In this document: piece after piece, positions 35,858 to 44,282 of the stretch | Layout: the number at the start of each line of letters is the position of its first letter | Numbering within the stretch: the first letter of the stretch is position 1 | Assembly: GCF_003797835.1 (NCBI RefSeq) | Contig: NZ_RKMF01000009.1 | Span: 106,731-170,730, forward strand | DNA from: Kocuria soli | Lineage (GTDB): Bacteria > Actinomycetota > Actinomycetes > Actinomycetales > Micrococcaceae | Length of the DNA stretch: 64,000 nucleotides | Direction of reading: 5' to 3' | The notes under the pieces: model-generated | What the model saw: the letters and a program-made list of their open reading frames with translations, nothing else | Database searches by the model: none | Told to the model about the DNA's origin: nothing | Position numbers and translations under genes: made by a program

Positions 35858-35943
35858 GTCGGTGGACCTCCGGTGCCTGGGTGTGCTCGGACTTGGACTG
35901 GTTCCAGTCTTCCACAGTGCAACCTGCAGGCCTGGTCGTACAC

Positions 35944-35988
35944 AGACGAGGGCCGTCCCCACCGTGACGGTGGAGACGGCCCTCGTCT
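35944..35988 (-). terminator. hairpin terminator of the tmRNA gene
   Basis: A long stem (35944-35957 with 35975-35988, arm AGACGAGGGCCGTC) plus an inner CCACCGT/ACGGTGG stem starts 7 bases after the tmRNA 3' CCA end. The position fits termination of ssrA. Confidence 0.82.
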
Positions 35989-35995
35989 GAACAAA

Positions 35996-36364
35996 TGGTG
36001 GAGATGGGGGGAATTGAACCCCCGTCCGGTGCAGTGTCATCAAGACTTCTCCGGGTGCAGTGTGCGTGTGATTTTCTCAGCCCTGGCCATCATGCACACA
36101 AGTGACCAACGGGCTCAGTCGCGTGAAAGTCCCTCAGCAGCCCGCGACGTGCTGCTGAAGCATTGGCCTTCTAGCTGATGCCAGGTCCCGGGCCGAAGGC
36201 GAACCCGGGCTGACAGACTGCTGTCGCTGAATCAGGCAGCGAGAGCGAAGTCAGTGCGCTTGGAATTGGCACTTATTGGTTTGCACAGAACGTTTACGAG
36301 ATGACTGCGCATTCTCGACCCGCTTCTCTCGAATCGACTCACACCGTCGAAACCGATCATCCCC
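35996..36364 (-). ncRNA. ssrA: transfer-messenger RNA (tmRNA)
   Basis: 369 bases. The 5' end begins GGGGATGATCGGTTTCGAC at 36364 and the 3' end is the tRNA-like arm GGTTCAATTCCCCCC followed by ATCTCCACCA at 35996, both hallmarks of tmRNA. The tag frame occupies 36232-36270: resume codon GCC, peptide ANSKRTDFALAA and a TGA stop. The DFALAA ending is a standard proteolysis signal. smpB lies 124 bases upstream on the same strand. Confidence 0.97.
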
Positions 36365-36488
36365 GTATGTGGTTGTCAACCAACTTCCGGAACCTCGCGT
36401 TCCCGCTGGATCCGGACGTTTCATCATAGCCGTCCACCGCCGCCGCGGACAAGGTGCATGAGGCAGCGACGACGGCGGAGGGCCGCAC

Positions 36489-36974
36489 TCAGCGCATGTT
36501 GCGGTAACGCATCGCGCGCTGGGCCTCGCGGTTGTCCTGGGCCTCGCGCAGAGCCTGGCGCTTGTCGTACTCGCGCTTGCCGCGGGCCACGGCGATCTCG
36601 CACTTCACCCGCTTGCCGTCCACGAAGTACAGGCTCAGCGGCACGATCGTGAAGCCGGCTTCGCGGGTTTTCTGCTCGATCTTGGCCAGCTCGCTGGCGT
36701 GCAGCAGCAGCTTGCGGCGGCGCTTGGCGGAGTGGTTGGTCCAGGAACCCTGGAGGTACTCGGGGATGTGCACGTTCTCCAGCCACAGTTCACCGCGGCG
36801 ATCGAATCCGCAGTAACCGTCGATCAGCGACGCACGCCCCATCCGCAGGGACTTCACCTCGGTACCCATCAGTGCCAGTCCGGCCTCGTAGGTGTCCAGG
36901 ATCTCGTAGTCGTGCCGGGCTTTCTTGTTGTTCGCGACGATCCGGCGGCCGTCGTCGTTCTGTTTCTTTGCCAT
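36489..36974 (-). CDS. smpB: SsrA-binding protein SmpB
   Basis: 161 residues from the ATG at 36974. VANNKKARHDYEILDTYEAGLALMGTEVKSLR opens the barrel, with YLQGSWTNHSAKRRRKLLLH and the C-terminal helix (GKREYDKRQALREAQDNREAQRAMR) that enters the empty mRNA channel. It carries tmRNA to stalled ribosomes. It follows prfB by 42 bases and precedes ssrA, giving a compact translation-quality unit. Confidence 0.97.
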   Translation of the reverse strand: MAKKQNDDGRRIVANNKKARHDYEILDTYEAGLALMGTEVKSLRMGRASLIDGYCGFDRRGELWLENVHIPEYLQGSWTNHSAKRRRKLLLHASELAKIEQKTREAGFTIVPLSLYFVDGKRVKCEIAVARGKREYDKRQALREAQDNREAQRAMRYRNMR

Positions 36975-37016
36975 GTGTTTCTGGGTCCGCTCGATCCGCA
37001 CCGCGACGGAGCAGAC

Positions 37017-38138
37017 TTACTCCTCGGAAGCGTTGTTCAGGGCACCCGCGCGCCAGCGGATTCCGGCGTCGACGAACGCGTCGATGCCGCCGTCGAAGAC
37101 CGACTGGGGGTTGCCCTCTTCGTGGTTGGTGCGCAGGTCCTTGACCATCTGGTACGGGTTGAGCACGTAGGAGCGCATCTGGTCGCCCCAGGATGCCTTG
37201 ACGTCCCCGGCCAGTTCCTTCTTCTTGGCCTCTTCCTCCTGCTTGCGCTGCAACAGCAAACGGGACTGCAGCACGCGCAGGGCGGCCGCACGGTTCTGGA
37301 TCTGCGACTTCTCGTTCTGCATGGACACAACGATGCCCGTGGGGATGTGGGTCATGCGCACGGCCGAGTCCGTGGTGTTCACGGACTGCCCGCCGGGGCC
37401 CGACGAGCGGAAGACGTCGATCTTCAACTCGGTCTCGGGGATCTCGATCGTGTCATCGGACTCGATCAGCGGGATGACCTCCACCGCCGCGAAGGAGGTC
37501 TGGCGGCGGCCCTGGTTGTCGAACGGGGAGATGCGCACCAGGCGGTGCGTCCCGGCCTCGACGGACAAGGTGCCGAACGCGTAGGGCGCCTTGACCTCGA
37601 AGGTTGCGGACTTGAGCCCGGCCTCTTCTGCGTAGGAGGTGTCCAGGACCTTGGTGGTGTAGCCGTGGCGCTCGGCCCACCGGAGGTACATGCGCATCAG
37701 GATTTCCGCGAAGTCCGCCGCGTCCACTCCGCCCGCGCCGGAGCGGATGGTCACCACGGCGTCGCGTTCGTCGTACTCACCGGAGAGCAGCGTGGTGATC
37801 TCCAGGTCGGCCAGGGACTTCTTGACCGACTCGAGCTCCTCCCCCGCCATCTCCAGGGTGTCGGCGTCGTCCTCCTCCTCGGCGAGCTGCACCATGACCT
37901 CAACGTCGTCGATCCGGCTGGCGAGCTCGTCCAGGCGCTTGAGCTCCGCCTGCTTGTGGGACAACTTGGAGGTCACCTTCTGGGCGGACTCGGGATCGTC
38001 CCACAGGTCGGGTGCAGCCGCCTGTTCGTTGAGGTCTGCGATGTCCGCGCGCAGTTGATCCACGTCGGACACCGCCGCGATGGAGTCATAGGTCGAGCGC
38101 AGGTCACGCAGTTCCGCGGGAAAATCGATGGAGGCCAT
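37017..38138 (-). CDS. prfB: peptide chain release factor 2
   Basis: 373 residues from the ATG at 38138. The stop-codon recognition tripeptide is SPF ([16 protein letters not shown]) and the hydrolysis motif is GGQ ([20 protein letters not shown]). SPF identifies RF2, which reads UGA and UAA. The reading frame is continuous, with no in-frame TGA or programmed frameshift site of the E. coli kind. Only 42 bases separate it from smpB, with no ftsE or ftsX between. Confidence 0.96.
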   Translation of the reverse strand: MASIDFPAELRDLRSTYDSIAAVSDVDQLRADIADLNEQAAAPDLWDDPESAQKVTSKLSHKQAELKRLDELASRIDDVEVMVQLAEEEDDADTLEMAGEELESVKKSLADLEITTLLSGEYDERDAVVTIRSGAGGVDAADFAEILMRMYLRWAERHGYTTKVLDTSYAEEAGLKSATFEVKAPYAFGTLSVEAGTHRLVRISPFDNQGRRQTSFAAVEVIPLIESDDTIEIPETELKIDVFRSSGPGGQSVNTTDSAVRMTHIPTGIVVSMQNEKSQIQNRAAALRVLQSRLLLQRKQEEEAKKKELAGDVKASWGDQMRSYVLNPYQMVKDLRTNHEEGNPQSVFDGGIDAFVDAGIRWRAGALNNASEE

Positions 38139-38214
38139 AGCTGTACAGCTTAGTTCATGGCGGCAAACCGCTGAGTTCATGGGCGCAAACCACACTCGAC
38201 GCCGTCGTCGCCCT

Positions 38215-38295
38215 TTCCCCTTCCGCCGAACCCTCGCGAAACTCGCTGATCCACCCGCGATTGCCGAGTTTCGAGAGGGTTCGGCGGAAGGGGAA
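38215..38295. repeat. long hairpin repeat, copy A
   Basis: Arms 38215-38245 and 38265-38295 (31 bases each, one mismatch) include the family core CGCCGAACCCTCGCGAAACT and its complement, extended outward by a C-rich/G-rich tail. It lies in the 265-base divergent gap between prfB and the next plus-strand gene, so it is not simply a terminator. Related copies are at 39387, 49440 and 55236. Confidence 0.9.
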
Positions 38296-38403
38296 GCGGG
38301 AGGGCAGGCGCCCGGTTCGGCACCTTGCTTCCGTGGAAGGGCCATCCGGGAGACAATCGCAGGGACGCCCATCTCCGGTGGGCCAACGCCCGGAAGGAAC
38401 CCC

Positions 38404-38853
38404 ATGCCGTCACTGTCTCTGAATCCGTTTAAGCTGGCCGAGAATCTTCTCGACTTCGACGACAAGAACCTGGGGCGCAAGGGCGAGGTGGTCGACGACA
38501 TGATCGACCTGCGCAAGAAGATCGCCGAGTACCAGAGCGGGCAGGACACCTGGGACATCTGGTCTACCGTCACTCGGGAGAAGATCCAGTGGTCGCGCGT
38601 GGACATCATCCCCACCTACCTGGTGGACCGGATCGATCAGATCCTGGACATCATCGACCCTCGAGCCCGTGAGGACTGGCGCGACCGTGACATCGCCCTG
38701 ACCACGCTGGACAAGCTCATCACGGACCAGATCCGGATAAACACCTGCCCCGATGCGCTGCTCCGGCAGGTCAAGCAGCTTAAGTATTGGCGCGACGGCG
38801 CCTGGAAGCGCTACCCCCTGCGGGCCGAGCACCGGCAGCTGCCGGAATGGTGA
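38404..38853 (+). CDS. hypothetical protein (149 aa)
   Basis: The ATG at 38404 has AAGGAA 4 bases upstream. The chain is mostly helical and charged: [42 protein letters not shown], then [23 protein letters not shown] and [20 protein letters not shown]. There is no signal peptide or membrane segment. I do not recognise the family. It lies 91 bases upstream of a serine-acetyltransferase-like gene on the same strand and may be cotranscribed with it. Confidence 0.7.
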   Translation: MPSLSLNPFKLAENLLDFDDKNLGRKGEVVDDMIDLRKKIAEYQSGQDTWDIWSTVTREKIQWSRVDIIPTYLVDRIDQILDIIDPRAREDWRDRDIALTTLDKLITDQIRINTCPDALLRQVKQLKYWRDGAWKRYPLRAEHRQLPEW

Positions 38854-38944
38854 GGTCTTCGCGACTGACCTAGTCTGGCCTTGTCACGAAGACCCCCCGC
38901 TTCGTGCTGCACCTTGGACCGAACCGTTTCATGAGGAGCGCACA

Positions 38945-39373
38945 GTGGGACTTCCCGAACGTCTGGTGAGCAAACGCGGATCACGACTGGCAAGGCTGGC
39001 TCTGATGCCCTTCAACATCTCCATCCCGGCCGCCGTGGAGATCGGCAAGGACTTCCGGCTGGTGCACTACGGCTTCGGGACGATCATCCTGCCCGAGGTG
39101 ACCATCGGTGATCGCGTTCGGATTTATCACCAGGTCACGGTGGGGCGTAAGGACGCGCATCTGACCCGCGACCAGTCGGGTTTCGAGCGAATCGTGATTG
39201 GCGACGACGTCGTCCTGTTCCCCGGGTGCAAAGTGCTCGGTGGCCCCGGCGTCACGACGATCGGCAACGGCACCATGATTGGCGCCAACGCCGTGTTGCT
39301 GACCTCCACCGGCGAGAACGAGATCTGGGCCGGCAACCCCGCCCGCTTGGTGGGGCACCGCAAGGACCTATAG
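38945..39373 (+). CDS. serine O-acetyltransferase-like hexapeptide-repeat protein
   Basis: 142 residues from the GTG at 38945, chosen for GAGGAG 6 bases upstream. The left-handed beta-helix pattern is clear (LVHYGFGTIILPEVTIGDRVRIYHQVTVGRKD, IVIGDDVVLFPGCKVLGG, TTIGNGTMIGANAVLLT) and it ends NEIWAGNPARLVGHR. It lacks the N-terminal helical domain of CysE, so it is closer to the short sugar or serine acetyltransferases of polysaccharide loci. The acceptor is unknown. Confidence 0.8.
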   Translation: MGLPERLVSKRGSRLARLALMPFNISIPAAVEIGKDFRLVHYGFGTIILPEVTIGDRVRIYHQVTVGRKDAHLTRDQSGFERIVIGDDVVLFPGCKVLGGPGVTTIGNGTMIGANAVLLTSTGENEIWAGNPARLVGHRKDL

Positions 39374-39386
39374 CGACGGCCCCTGT

Positions 39387-39451
39387 CCGCCGAACCCTCC
39401 CGAAACTCGTCCATCAACCCGTGATCCGCGAGTTTCGCGAGGGTTCGGCGG
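39387..39451. repeat. long hairpin repeat, copy B
   Basis: Arms 39387-39409 and 39429-39451 are 23 bases each with one mismatch (CCTCCCGA against TCGCGAGG). The right arm lies inside the 3' end of the acetyltransferase gene on the minus strand and supplies its last codons, including the stop region. It starts 13 bases after the plus-strand gene at 38945. Confidence 0.9.
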
Positions 39452-39947
39452 GATGTACGGGCCGCTCCCACAGAGCACAGGTGGTTGAGACCCTGCCGGA
39501 CGTGTACGGCTTGATCACACCGGTTGGTTCATAGCCCATGGCCGCCCAGAACGGTTCCGCAGCGTCCCGGTTGGTCTGCACAATGTCAAGTTGGATTCGG
39601 TCGACCTCAGCCCAGTGGTTCACCTCATCCAGAAGCGCAGCGTGGAATCGGGACCCCAACCCCTCGTGTTGCCGCGCACCACGAACCATCAACAGCCCGA
39701 TGTACGCCATCTCGGTGGACGGGTAGCCACGAATGACGTCGGCAAAGGCCAAGAGATTGTCGTCGTCGCCCAACCATCCGAAGCCGTACTTGGCGTCCGC
39801 TGATGTGTCTGGCGGCAGCGTGGTCAACTTAAGGTGAGCCGCTCCGGGACCGGGCGGGTGGCCCTCAACTCGTTGAAAGTACCCCGGGGTCGCCTCGTAG
39901 AGCGCTTGTAGGGCCGCAACATCATCTTCCGTGATGGGACTCAGCAA
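39414..39947 (-). CDS. GNAT-family N-acetyltransferase
   Basis: 177 residues from the ATG at 39947, 3 bases after the aldolase gene stop. GNAT motifs: LLAFADVIRGYPSTEMAYIGLLMVRGARQHEGLGSRFHAALLDEV, with the acetyl-CoA loop RGARQHEGLGSR, then DIVQTNRDAAEPFWAAMGY. The last eleven residues (AEPSRNSRITG) are encoded by hairpin repeat B, so the original C-terminus was probably replaced. It ends the hpa operon transcript, but a role in that pathway is not evident. Confidence 0.82.
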   Translation of the reverse strand: MLSPITEDDVAALQALYEATPGYFQRVEGHPPGPGAAHLKLTTLPPDTSADAKYGFGWLGDDDNLLAFADVIRGYPSTEMAYIGLLMVRGARQHEGLGSRFHAALLDEVNHWAEVDRIQLDIVQTNRDAAEPFWAAMGYEPTGVIKPYTSGRVSTTCALWERPVHPAEPSRNSRITG

Positions 39948-39950
39948 GAC

Positions 39951-40742
39951 TCAGCGGCCCCAGGTGCCTGCGGTGGCGCGCATGCCTTGGGCGAGAACGG
40001 TGACGTCCGAGGTAACGGCGATGAAATCCGCTCCGGCATCGGCGTACTTCTGCGCCTGAGCCGGGTCGAACGCGTTGACGCCCACGCGCTTGCCCGCGGC
40101 CTTGACGGCCTGGAACACGGTGTCCACGGCAGCCAAGACCTCCGGGTGCGTCTGCTGCCCCAGGTGGCCCATGGACGCCGCAAGGTCCGAAGGCCCCACG
40201 AACACCGCGTCCACACCGTCCACCGCGGCGATCTCGGCTGCGTTCTCGACGGCGGTAGCCGACTCAATCTGCACTGTCAGTGAGACCAGCTCGTGGGCAC
40301 GAGTCAGGTAGTTCTCCACCCCGTTCCAGCGCGCCGAACGGGCCAGGGCGCTACCAACCCCGCGAACACCACGCGGCGGGTAGAACATCGTGGCGGAGGC
40401 CTGCTCGGCCATCTGCCGGGTGTCGACCATGGGCACGATGATGTTCTGCGCACCGAGATCCAGGAACATCTTGATCAACGCGGTGTCCAGCGCGGGCACC
40501 CGCACCACGGGAGTGGCCGGGTAGGGCGCGATGGCGCGTAGCAACTCCGCCGTGGATTCGAGCCCGATCGGCGAGTGCTCACCGTCCAGGAGGATCCAGT
40601 CGAGTCCCGACGACGCCGTGATCTCCGCGGCAACCGGTGAACCCGAGCAGACCCAGCCACCGATCAGCGCCGGATCACCAGCCCCATCAGCAGCCGCGAG
40701 GCGATCCCCGAAGGTCGGCGGCAGCTCTACACGAAACGGCAT
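39951..40742 (-). CDS. hpaI: HpcH/HpaI-family aldolase (4-hydroxy-2-oxoheptanedioate aldolase)
   Basis: 263 residues, equal to E. coli HpaI within one or two. Key elements are WVCSGSPVAAEITASSGLDWILLDGEHSPIG, VVRVPALDTALIKMFLDLGAQNIIVPMVDT, YPPRGVRGVG, VQIESATAVENAAEIAAVDGVDAVFVGPSDLAASMGH. It cleaves the last ring-fission intermediate to pyruvate and succinic semialdehyde. The ATG at 40742 lies inside the hydratase gene (16-base overlap). Confidence 0.92.
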   Translation of the reverse strand: MPFRVELPPTFGDRLAAADGAGDPALIGGWVCSGSPVAAEITASSGLDWILLDGEHSPIGLESTAELLRAIAPYPATPVVRVPALDTALIKMFLDLGAQNIIVPMVDTRQMAEQASATMFYPPRGVRGVGSALARSARWNGVENYLTRAHELVSLTVQIESATAVENAAEIAAVDGVDAVFVGPSDLAASMGHLGQQTHPEVLAAVDTVFQAVKAAGKRVGVNAFDPAQAQKYADAGADFIAVTSDVTVLAQGMRATAGTWGR

Positions 40743-41512
40743 GTGATTGCCCCCAGCTCGTTGTAGTCCGCGTGCACGGTGTCCCCCGCCTCGACCCACA
40801 TGGGGCGGGTGAAGGACCCGGCAAGAATCACCTCGCCGGCTTTGAGGCCGTCGTCATGCTCGGCAAGCTTGTTGGCCAGCCACGCCACCCCGGTGGCGGG
40901 ATGATTCAGGACGGCCGCGGCCACCCCGGATTCCTCGATCGTCTCGTTGCGGTACAGCAGTGCCGAGACCCAGCGCAGGTCGACGGCGTCCGGGGCCACG
41001 GGCCGTCCACCCAGCACCATGGCGCCCAGGGCAGCGTTGTCCGAGATGGTGTCGACGATGGTCCGTCCCTCCATCTCGATCCGCGAGGACAGGACTTCCA
41101 GGGCCGGCACCACGTACTCGGTAGCACGCAGGACGTCGAAGATCGAGACATCGGGCCCGGTCAGATCGTTCTTCAGCACGAATGCGAGTTCGACCTCGAT
41201 CCGCACGTTGGAGTACTGGCCGTGCTCGATCACGGAACCGTTCTCGTAGACCTGGTCGGCGAAGATCGTCCCGTAGTCCGGTTCGGTGATCCCGGTGGCC
41301 ACTTGCATGACCTTGGACGTCAGGCCGATTTTGCGCCCGGCCACGCGACGGCCGGCCTGGATCCCGCGCTTGCGCCACTCGTTCTGCACCGCGTAGGAGT
41401 CCTCCACGGTCATCTCCGGGTACTGGGCGGTCAAGCGCGGGATCATGGTCCGCTCCGCCTCTGCCCGCGCGAGGTCGTCGGCAATCGTGCTGAGCTGGTC
41501 CTGCTCCAACAT
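40727..41512 (-). CDS. hpaH: 2-oxo-hept-3-ene-1,7-dioate hydratase
   Basis: 261 residues, matching HpaH/MhpD-type hydratases (about 265). Diagnostic segments: YAVQNEWRKRGIQAGRRVAGRKIGLTSKVMQ, PDYGTIFADQ, NVRIEVELAFVLKNDL with the metal-binding E-x-E, and VLNHPATGVAWLANKLAEHDDGLKAGEVILAGSFTRP. It adds water to the decarboxylated ring-fission product before the aldolase step. It is 11 bases from hpaD and overlaps hpaI. Confidence 0.92.
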   Translation of the reverse strand: MLEQDQLSTIADDLARAEAERTMIPRLTAQYPEMTVEDSYAVQNEWRKRGIQAGRRVAGRKIGLTSKVMQVATGITEPDYGTIFADQVYENGSVIEHGQYSNVRIEVELAFVLKNDLTGPDVSIFDVLRATEYVVPALEVLSSRIEMEGRTIVDTISDNAALGAMVLGGRPVAPDAVDLRWVSALLYRNETIEESGVAAAVLNHPATGVAWLANKLAEHDDGLKAGEVILAGSFTRPMWVEAGDTVHADYNELGAITCRFV

Positions 41513-41523
41513 GAGTCAGCTCC

Positions 41524-42690
41524 TCACAGCTGGTTGCCGAGCTTGTACTCGCCCTGCTTCCATTCGGGCATGGACTCTGCACCTTCCTCCGCGCGGGTGT
41601 AGGAGAACCCGTCCGCGCCGATGGTCACGGCCATCTCGGAGTCATCCGTACGGGCCACCACGGGGACGGGGTTGCCGTCCAGGTCGAGCACGGTGGACGC
41701 TTCCGTGTACCAGGAGGGAACCACGGGGTTGCCCCACCAGTCGCGGCGCTGGTTGTCGTGGACGTCCCAGGTCACAACGGGGTTGTCCGGGTCTCCGGTG
41801 TAGTAGTCCTGCGTGTAGATCTCCACACGGTGCCCGTCCGGATCCCGCAGGTAGAGGTAGAACGCGTTGGAGACACCGTGACGGCCGGGGCCGCGTTCGA
41901 TCCGGTCGGACATCCGAAGCGCGCCGAGCTTGTCGCAGATGGCCAGGATGTTGTGCTTCTCGTGCGTCGCGAACGCGACGTGGTGCATCCGCGGGCCGTC
42001 GCCACCGGTCATGGCGGTGTCGTGAACGGTCGGCTTGCGACGCATCCACGCGGCGTAGACGGTCCCCTGCTCGTCCTGGATGTCCTCCGTGACGCGGAAT
42101 CCCAGGTCCTGCATGAACTTGGTGGCTCGGGGAACGTCCGGGGTGACCTGGTTGAAGTGGTCCAGACGGACCAGGGCCCCCGGCGTGTAGAGGTCGTAGC
42201 GCCAGGCCAGTCGCTCCACGTGCTCGACGTCGTAGAAGAACTCGTACGGGAAGCCCAGCGGATCCTGCACTCGAACGGAATCACCGATGCCCTTGGTGAA
42301 GCCCTCGGCCTTGCGCTCCACGCGGCAGCCGAGCTCCTCGTAGAAAGCGACGGCGCGGTCCAACTCCTCTGGGCTGCGGACGCGGTAGGAGAACACGGCG
42401 ACGGCGGCCTGCGGGCCCTTGCGCAGCACCAGGTTGTGATGGATGAACTCTTCGATGGACCGAAGGTAGACGGTGTTCTCGTCCTCCTCGGTCACGGTCA
42501 GGCCCAACACGTCCACGTAGAAGTTGCGGGATCGCTCCAGGTCCGTGACCACCAGTTCCATGTACGCGCAGCGCAGGATGTCGGGCGCAGGCACGGACGG
42601 GGTGGGAATCGGGTTCTCGGAAACGATCGGAGCTTCCTGGGAAACGTAGAAGCCGGAGGAGGTCAGGGTGCGGTCTTCGAGGTGAGTCAT
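41524..42690 (-). CDS. hpaD: 3,4-dihydroxyphenylacetate 2,3-dioxygenase (extradiol, vicinal-oxygen-chelate type)
   Basis: 388 residues. His178, His237 and Glu290 align at a constant offset of 23 with the metal ligands H155, H214 and E267 of the Brevibacterium fuscum/Arthrobacter globiformis enzymes. The active-site N157, H200 and Y257 are also matched (N180, H223, Y280). It opens homoprotocatechuate beside the diol to give the semialdehyde for HpaE. The metal may be Fe or Mn; sequence does not decide. Confidence 0.95.
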   Translation of the reverse strand: MTHLEDRTLTSSGFYVSQEAPIVSENPIPTPSVPAPDILRCAYMELVVTDLERSRNFYVDVLGLTVTEEDENTVYLRSIEEFIHHNLVLRKGPQAAVAVFSYRVRSPEELDRAVAFYEELGCRVERKAEGFTKGIGDSVRVQDPLGFPYEFFYDVEHVERLAWRYDLYTPGALVRLDHFNQVTPDVPRATKFMQDLGFRVTEDIQDEQGTVYAAWMRRKPTVHDTAMTGGDGPRMHHVAFATHEKHNILAICDKLGALRMSDRIERGPGRHGVSNAFYLYLRDPDGHRVEIYTQDYYTGDPDNPVVTWDVHDNQRRDWWGNPVVPSWYTEASTVLDLDGNPVPVVARTDDSEMAVTIGADGFSYTRAEEGAESMPEWKQGEYKLGNQL

Positions 42691-42773
42691 GGCGGCGTCC
42701 TTGCTGTCGTGACGGGTGGTGGATCGTTGACGAACCCGGACGGACGGAGGCCCTGCCCGCCCGGTGGATCGGG

Positions 42774-44282
42774 TTACTGCTGCTTGCCGAACACGGGGTT
42801 GTGGACCTCGCCCAGGTTGATGTGCACGGCCTGCTGGTCGGTGTAGAAGTCGATCGACCGGTAGCCGCCCTCGTGGCCCAGGCCGGAGGCCTTGACACCG
42901 CCGAACGGGGTGCGCAGGTCACGCACGTTGTTGGAGTTCAGCCACACCATGCCTGCCTCCACGTTCTGCGCGAAGTTGTGTGCACGCTTGAGATCGTTGG
43001 TCCAGATGTAGGCCGCCAGGCCGTACTTGGTGTTGTTGGCCAGTTCCAGCGCCTCCTCCTCCGTGTCGAACGGGGTGATGGCGACGACGGGGCCGAAGAT
43101 CTCCTCCTGGAAGATCCGAGCATCCGGGGCCACGTCCACGAACACGGTCGGCTGAACGAAGTTGCCCTCCGGGAAGCCTTCCGGGCGACCGCCACCGGCC
43201 ACGAGTCGGCCTTCGGACTTGCCGATTTCCACGTAGGACATGACCTTGTCGAAGTGCTCGGGGTGCACCAGGGCACCCACCTCGGTGGTGGGGTCGGAGG
43301 GCAGACCGACCTTGACCCGCTGCGCCTGGGCCGCGTACCGCTCCACGAACTCGTCGTAGATGCCTCGCTGCACCAGGATGCGTGAACCGGCGGTGCAGCG
43401 TTCCCCATTGAGGGAGAACACACCGAAGATCGTGGCGTCGATCGCGGTCTCCAGGTCGGCGTCGTCGAACACGACGGCCGGAGACTTGCCACCCAGCTCC
43501 ATGGACAGGCCCTTGAGGAAGGGTGCGGAGTTGCCGAAGATGATCTGCCCGGTACGGGACTCGCCCGTGAAGGAGATCAGGGGAACGTCCGGATGCTTGA
43601 CCAGCGCGTCGCCGGCGTCCTCACCGAACCCGTTGACCAGGTTGAACACGCCCTGCGGCAGCCCGGCCTCCTCGAAGATCCCGGCCCACAGGGAGGCGGA
43701 CAGCGGGGTGAACTCGGCGGGCTTGAGCACCACGGTGTTACCCGTGGCGATCGCCGGCGCCAGCTTCCAGGACTCGAGCATGAACGGGGTGTTCCAGGGC
43801 GTGATGAGCCCGGCCACACCGATCGGCTTGCGGTTGACGTAGTTGGCTTGGCGCCCGGGCACCTTGTAGGCGTCGTCGATCTGGGCCACGATCAGGTCCG
43901 CGAAGAAGCGGAAGTTCTCGGCGGCACGGCGAGCCTGGCCGAGGGCCTGCTTGATCGGCAGACCGGAGTCGTAGGACTCCATCTCCGCCAGGACCTGTTC
44001 GCGCGACTCCACGATGTCGGCGATCTTGTTGAGCACCCGGGAGCGCTCACGCGCCAGCATCTTGGGCCAGGGGCCCTCCTCGAATGCCTTCTTGGCCGCG
44101 GCCACTGCCGCCTCGACGTCTTCCTTCTGGCCCGCGGCGGCCTGGATGTAGGTCTGGTTGGTCACGGGATCGATGACGTCGAACGTCGCCCCGTTCTGGG
44201 AATCGACGAATGCGCCGTCGATGTAGTGCTGAATGCGTTCGGGCAGGTTCTCCGGCCGGGCGGTGGCGTTGTTCTCGGTCAC
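42774..44282 (-). CDS. hpaE: 5-carboxymethyl-2-hydroxymuconate semialdehyde dehydrogenase
   Basis: 502 residues. Aldehyde dehydrogenase motifs: ITPWNTPFMLESWKLAPAIATGNTVVLKPAE, FTGESRTGQIIFG, MELGGKSPAVVFDDADLETA, the nucleophile in NGERCTAGSR and IFQEEIFGPVVAITPF. Position beside hpaD identifies the substrate as the ring-fission semialdehyde. Its ATG overlaps the stop of the GntR-type regulator gene (ATGA), so regulator and enzyme are translationally linked. Confidence 0.93.
   Translation of the reverse strand: MTENNATARPENLPERIQHYIDGAFVDSQNGATFDVIDPVTNQTYIQAAAGQKEDVEAAVAAAKKAFEEGPWPKMLARERSRVLNKIADIVESREQVLAEMESYDSGLPIKQALGQARRAAENFRFFADLIVAQIDDAYKVPGRQANYVNRKPIGVAGLITPWNTPFMLESWKLAPAIATGNTVVLKPAEFTPLSASLWAGIFEEAGLPQGVFNLVNGFGEDAGDALVKHPDVPLISFTGESRTGQIIFGNSAPFLKGLSMELGGKSPAVVFDDADLETAIDATIFGVFSLNGERCTAGSRILVQRGIYDEFVERYAAQAQRVKVGLPSDPTTEVGALVHPEHFDKVMSYVEIGKSEGRLVAGGGRPEGFPEGNFVQPTVFVDVAPDARIFQEEIFGPVVAITPFDTEEEALELANNTKYGLAAYIWTNDLKRAHNFAQNVEAGMVWLNSNNVRDLRTPFGGVKASGLGHEGGYRSIDFYTDQQAVHINLGEVHNPVFGKQQ

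Noticed and set aside
35858..36043. N-terminal extension of the DUF4190-type protein
   Set aside because: It reads through the tmRNA 3' end, and GGAGG lies before GTG 35857.
35996..36070. tRNA gene
   Set aside because: The tRNA-like 3' arm belongs to tmRNA; the matching 5' half is 290 bases away with a tag-coding region between.
37017..38138. programmed frameshift in prfB
   Set aside because: The frame is continuous from the ATG through SPF and GGQ with no internal TGA.
38128..38403. longer start of the hypothetical gene at 38404
   Set aside because: The extension runs through hairpin repeat A; AAGGAA precedes ATG 38404.
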